Origin: Chthonomonadales bacterium
GTDB lineage: Bacteria > Armatimonadota > Chthonomonadetes > Chthonomonadales > CAJBBX01
Length of the DNA: 56,558 bases
NCBI GenBank assembly: GCA_027459625.1
Contig: DAIDHP010000025.1
Location: 1-56,558 of the forward strand
Direction of reading: 5' to 3'
Both the position numbers and the translations under genes were made by a program. Below, one piece after another: positions 53,845 to 56,558 of the stretch (position 1 is the first letter of the stretch; the number at the start of each line of letters is the position of its first letter). The notes beneath the pieces are model-generated. The model ran no database searches and had not been told where the DNA came from. It was given only the letters and a program-made list of their open reading frames with translations.

Positions 53845-54499
53845 AAATATCCCAGAATTGCATAATGATGACCAGATGGTTATGATTTCCGCCATCGAGC
53901 ATTATAGTTACTGTCCCAGGCAATGCGCCCTTATTCATGTAGCCCAAATTTTCGAGGAGAATGAATTCACCTTGAAAGGGCGGTATCAGCACGAAAGAGT
54001 TGATACAAGCGATTGGGAGGTATTGCCCGGGGCGAGGATTGAACGCGCTCTTCCTCTGTGGTCCGACGATCTAGGATTAATCGGGAAAGCGGATGTGGTT
54101 GAATTTCGAGAAGATGGTTCCATCTATCCTGTTGAATACAAACATGGGCCTAGGAAGAAAAACAATCATGATGATCTCCAGTTATGCGCCCAGGCGGCGT
54201 GTTTGGAGGAGATGTTCCATACACCGATAATATCAGGCGCGATATATCATATCTCTTCTCATAGAAGAAGAGAGGTGGTATTTACGGAGCAGTTACGCGA
54301 GTTAATGCGAAGCGCAATCTTAGCCATTCGAGAGATGATATTGAATGGGATTATTCCACCTCCGGTGAATGATATCAGGTGTCGTAATTGCTCGCTATTC
54401 GAAGTTTGCATGCCTGAAGTTATAATCGAAGCGAGGTACGACTGGCATTTGCGGGATTTGTATCGGCTTGGTTCCAATTCGGCGGAGGATGAAGGATGA
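53834..54499 (+). CDS. cas4: Cas4, Fe-S exonuclease for spacer processing
   Basis: A 221-residue RecB-like nuclease that trims prespacers and helps choose those with a PAM. The first cysteine lies in EHYSYCPRQCALIH and three more in RCRNCSLFEVC near the C-terminus, together binding a 4Fe-4S cluster. GKADVVEFREDGSIYPVEYK carries the catalytic Asp, Glu and Lys of the PD-(D/E)XK core. The gene overlaps cas7 and cas1, so expression is coupled. Confidence 0.94.
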   Translation: MEFENIPELHNDDQMVMISAIEHYSYCPRQCALIHVAQIFEENEFTLKGRYQHERVDTSDWEVLPGARIERALPLWSDDLGLIGKADVVEFREDGSIYPVEYKHGPRKKNNHDDLQLCAQAACLEEMFHTPIISGAIYHISSHRRREVVFTEQLRELMRSAILAIREMILNGIIPPPVNDIRCRNCSLFEVCMPEVIIEARYDWHLRDLYRLGSNSAEDEG

Positions 54500-55530
54500 G
54501 CAGAGAACTGTTAAACACGCTTTACATCATGACCCAAGGCGCCTACGCAAGTCTGGAAGGAGATACGGTGCTGGTGAAGGCAAATGGGGTCAAACTATTG
54601 CAAGCCCCTCTCCTGCACCTTGGCGGGATCGTTCTGTTCGGCGGCTCAAGCATCTCTCCGCCTCTCATGGAACGTTGCGCGGAGGACGGAAGAGATGTGG
54701 TTTTTTTGGATTTCGCCGGACGATTCAGAGCCAGAGTGGTTGGACCGGTCTCCGGGAACGTATTGTTGCGAAAAGCGCAATACGAACATAGCATATCACC
54801 GGAGAAGGCTCTTTCCATAGCGCGAAACATCGTGGCGGGAAAGATTAAGAACTCACGGGGGGTTCTTCAAAGATCGGCGAGGGATTCTCCCAGTACGGAA
54901 TCATCTGAAAGATTGCGGGAGCAATCGGAAATGTTAGCGGGATTGTTGCAGGCGCTGCCGGAATGCGGAACGTTGGATGAAGTGCGAGGAGTGGAGGGTA
55001 TCGCCGCGTCATCCTATTTCAACGTTTTCGCGGAGATGATAACCGTTGAGAAATCCGATTTCGCTTTTCACCTTCGAACGCGCAGACCTCCAAGGGACAG
55101 AGTAAACGCTCTGCTCTCGTTCCTTTACTCCATGCTTACAAATGATTGCGTGGGTGCGGCGGAGGGGGTGGGTCTTGATCCGCAATTCGGATTTCTTCAC
55201 GCCATTCGCCCTGGACGCCCCGCCCTGGCTTTGGACCTGATGGAGGAGTTCCGAGCATGCGTGGCGGATCGTCTGGCTTTGTCCCTGATAAATCGGCGTC
55301 AGATAAAACCTGAGCATTTCGACGAGCGTCCCGGGGGAAGCGTGTTGTTGAACGATTCCGGAAGGAAAATCGTCATCACGGCTTATCAGAAGAGGAAACA
55401 GGAGGAGACATTGCATCCGTTCCTCAAGGAGAAGATTCCAATGGGGCTGGTTCCTCATCTGCAGGCGAGGCTTCTGGCGAGATGTCTTAGAGGAGACACC
55501 CCTCATTATTTGCCATATATTGCCCGATGA
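54496..55530 (+). CDS. cas1: Cas1 integrase
   Basis: A 344-residue integrase that, with Cas2, inserts new spacers next to the leader. The N-terminal beta domain begins RELLNTLYIMTQGAYASLEG. The C-terminal helical domain supplies the metal-binding residues: Glu in RGVEGIAASSYF, His in GFLHAIRPGRPA and the acidic LDLMEEFRACVADR. The type I-C Cas1 subfamily is suggested by the neighbouring genes. Its start overlaps cas4 (ATGA). Confidence 0.95.
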   Translation: MSRELLNTLYIMTQGAYASLEGDTVLVKANGVKLLQAPLLHLGGIVLFGGSSISPPLMERCAEDGRDVVFLDFAGRFRARVVGPVSGNVLLRKAQYEHSISPEKALSIARNIVAGKIKNSRGVLQRSARDSPSTESSERLREQSEMLAGLLQALPECGTLDEVRGVEGIAASSYFNVFAEMITVEKSDFAFHLRTRRPPRDRVNALLSFLYSMLTNDCVGAAEGVGLDPQFGFLHAIRPGRPALALDLMEEFRACVADRLALSLINRRQIKPEHFDERPGGSVLLNDSGRKIVITAYQKRKQEETLHPFLKEKIPMGLVPHLQARLLARCLRGDTPHYLPYIAR

Positions 55531-55595
55531 GAAATGAAAATCCATCGGAGCCATGCCGATATCCGCATTGTTTTCGATATGCAGCGAGGCTAGGA

Positions 55596-55886
55596 ATGAA
55601 CATATTGGTTACTTACGATGTGAAAACGGAGACACCGGAGGGCAGGAAACGACTCAGACGCGTGGCGAAGACGTGCCTGGGTTACGGGCAGCGAGTGCAA
55701 TGGTCCGTATTTGAATGCAGTTTGGACCCATCCAACCTCGAGCGTTTTAAGATGAAACTTTTGAAAATCATCTCGATGGACGAGGATAGCCTTCGGATAT
55801 ACAAGCTTCACGGGGATCGTGAGAACGCGGTGGAGGCGTGGGGGTTGGATAGATATCACGATTTCAGCGACACCCTGATATTATGA
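55596..55886 (+). CDS. cas2: Cas2, structural partner of Cas1
   Basis: A 96-residue ferredoxin-fold protein. MNILVTYDVKTETPEGRKRL is the conserved start with Asp8, and GQRVQWSVFECSLDPSNLER and LRIYKLHG follow. The ATG at 55596 is preceded by TAGGA; the frame is open up to 55527 but that extension is not Cas2-like. It dimerises between two Cas1 dimers. The CRISPR leader begins after its stop. Confidence 0.94.
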   Translation: MNILVTYDVKTETPEGRKRLRRVAKTCLGYGQRVQWSVFECSLDPSNLERFKMKLLKIISMDEDSLRIYKLHGDRENAVEAWGLDRYHDFSDTLIL

Positions 55887-56056
55887 GACTTTGCGCGAAC
55901 CTGAAGCGACGACTTTTCACGAGGGGGATTCTCGCAGGCGTTTGAGCTTGAACACCGCGTTGAAACGAGCGAGACTTCAGGATAAATGAGGAGAGTTTGG
56001 CGTCATGCCTCCGAATTTCAAGCGTGAAACGGGCCTGAAAAAGCGCGAATGACGCG
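55887..56056 (+). promoter_or_regulatory. CRISPR leader
   Basis: 170 bp between cas2 and the first repeat. A possible promoter, TTGAAA with 16 bases to ATAAAT (55960-55987), would transcribe the array. New spacers should be added at its right end. Confidence 0.6.
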
Positions 56057-56558
56057 GTTGCACCGGCGAGTGATCGCCGGTGAGGATTGAAACCTTGATC
56101 AGCTCCATGCAAATATCGTAGGGCGTCCAGGGGTTGCACCGGCGAGTGATCGCCGGTGAGGATTGAAACGAGTTTGAGTTTGTGCCATGTTGTGTCCTCC
56201 TTACGTTGCACCGGCGAGTGATCGCCGGTGAGGATTGAAACTCATTATTGATCAGAGTCGATAGGGATGCAAACTGTTGCACCGGCGAGTGATCGCCGGT
56301 GAGGATTGAAACCTCGATCACTCTCATCTGCGCGGCGGTCAGGGTCATGTTGCACCGGCGAGTGATCGCCGGTGAGGATTGAAACCTGATGACGAGCTGG
56401 CTTTGATATCCGAGCCTGCGTTGCACCGGCGAGTGATCGCCGGTGAGGATTGAAACCTGAGCCTGTCGTTGACCAATCCCGAATGGATCCCATGTTGCAC
56501 CGGCGAGTGATCGCCGGTGAGGATTGAAACGCCAGAGGTGCGGGGGGAGGGGGTTCGC
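56057..56558 (+). CRISPR. Type I-C CRISPR array, seven repeats visible, cut by the window edge
   Basis: Seven identical 37-bp repeats start at 56057, 56133, 56205, 56276, 56349, 56420 and 56494. Each begins GTTGCACC, folds as CACCGGCGA/TCGCCGGTG around a GTGA loop, and ends AGGATTGAAAC, the tail common to type I repeats. The six complete spacers are 39, 35, 34, 36, 34 and 37 bp. A seventh begins at 56531 and runs off the end, so the real array is longer. All repeats are identical, consistent with the leader-proximal end of a live array. Confidence 0.98.

Noticed and set aside
55977-56493. Open frames on the minus strand encoding repeated FNPHRRSLAGAT
   Set aside because: These are translations of the CRISPR repeats, not genes.

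Overview
The window is bacterial chromosome from a diderm-type bacterium. Evidence: an ABC-exported surface polysaccharide cluster, two secreted proteins ending in PEP-CTERM (VPEP) sorting signals, a lipobox lipoprotein, dnaG next to rpoD, and a prfB gene with the classic CTT-TGA-C programmed frameshift. No rRNA or tRNA is present, so the phylum cannot be fixed. An uncultured, non-proteobacterial lineage (Armatimonadota-like would fit) is only a guess.

Region 1 (1-22.4 kb, + strand) is a surface-polysaccharide island. It holds a Wzt-type ABC exporter ATPase, a methyltransferase, a GHMP sugar kinase, about ten glycosyltransferases and a Wzy/ligase-type membrane protein. Most of it is strongly AT-rich, but GC-rich blocks appear exactly at conserved ends of genes. 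Several genes switch composition abruptly inside the reading frame. The island is decaying: a truncated and frameshifted GT2, a GT4 with its middle deleted, an orphan GT4 tail, two broken hexapeptide acetyltransferases and a rotted IS3-family element. A RAYT/IS200-like transposase sits inside a nest of REP-like palindromes.

Region 2 (22.4-29.6 kb) has a polysaccharide-deacetylase-like protein, two PEP-CTERM proteins (the first with a sigma-54-like promoter) and two paralogous secreted proteins built around Gly/Ser/Pro/Tyr/Met-rich repeats. Between the genes are three copies of a ~220 bp inverted-repeat element, each placed just after a gene, and nine copies of a ~120 bp tandem repeat.

Region 3 (29.6-47.4 kb) is mostly core genome: dnaG and rpoD (+), then thrC, an M28/glutaminyl-cyclase-like lipoprotein, a 5'-nucleotidase C-terminal-domain protein and prfB (-). 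These are followed by a membrane protein, a methyltransferase, a radical SAM protein, a broken vapBC-like pair, a second polysaccharide-deacetylase-like protein and a heterodimeric ABC exporter pair (-).

Region 4 (48-56.6 kb) is a complete type I-C CRISPR-Cas locus, cas3-cas5c-cas8c-cas7-cas4-cas1-cas2, in tightly overlapping order. It ends in an array of at least seven identical 37-bp repeats that runs off the window edge. A likely internal start in cas8c would encode the Cas11c small subunit.
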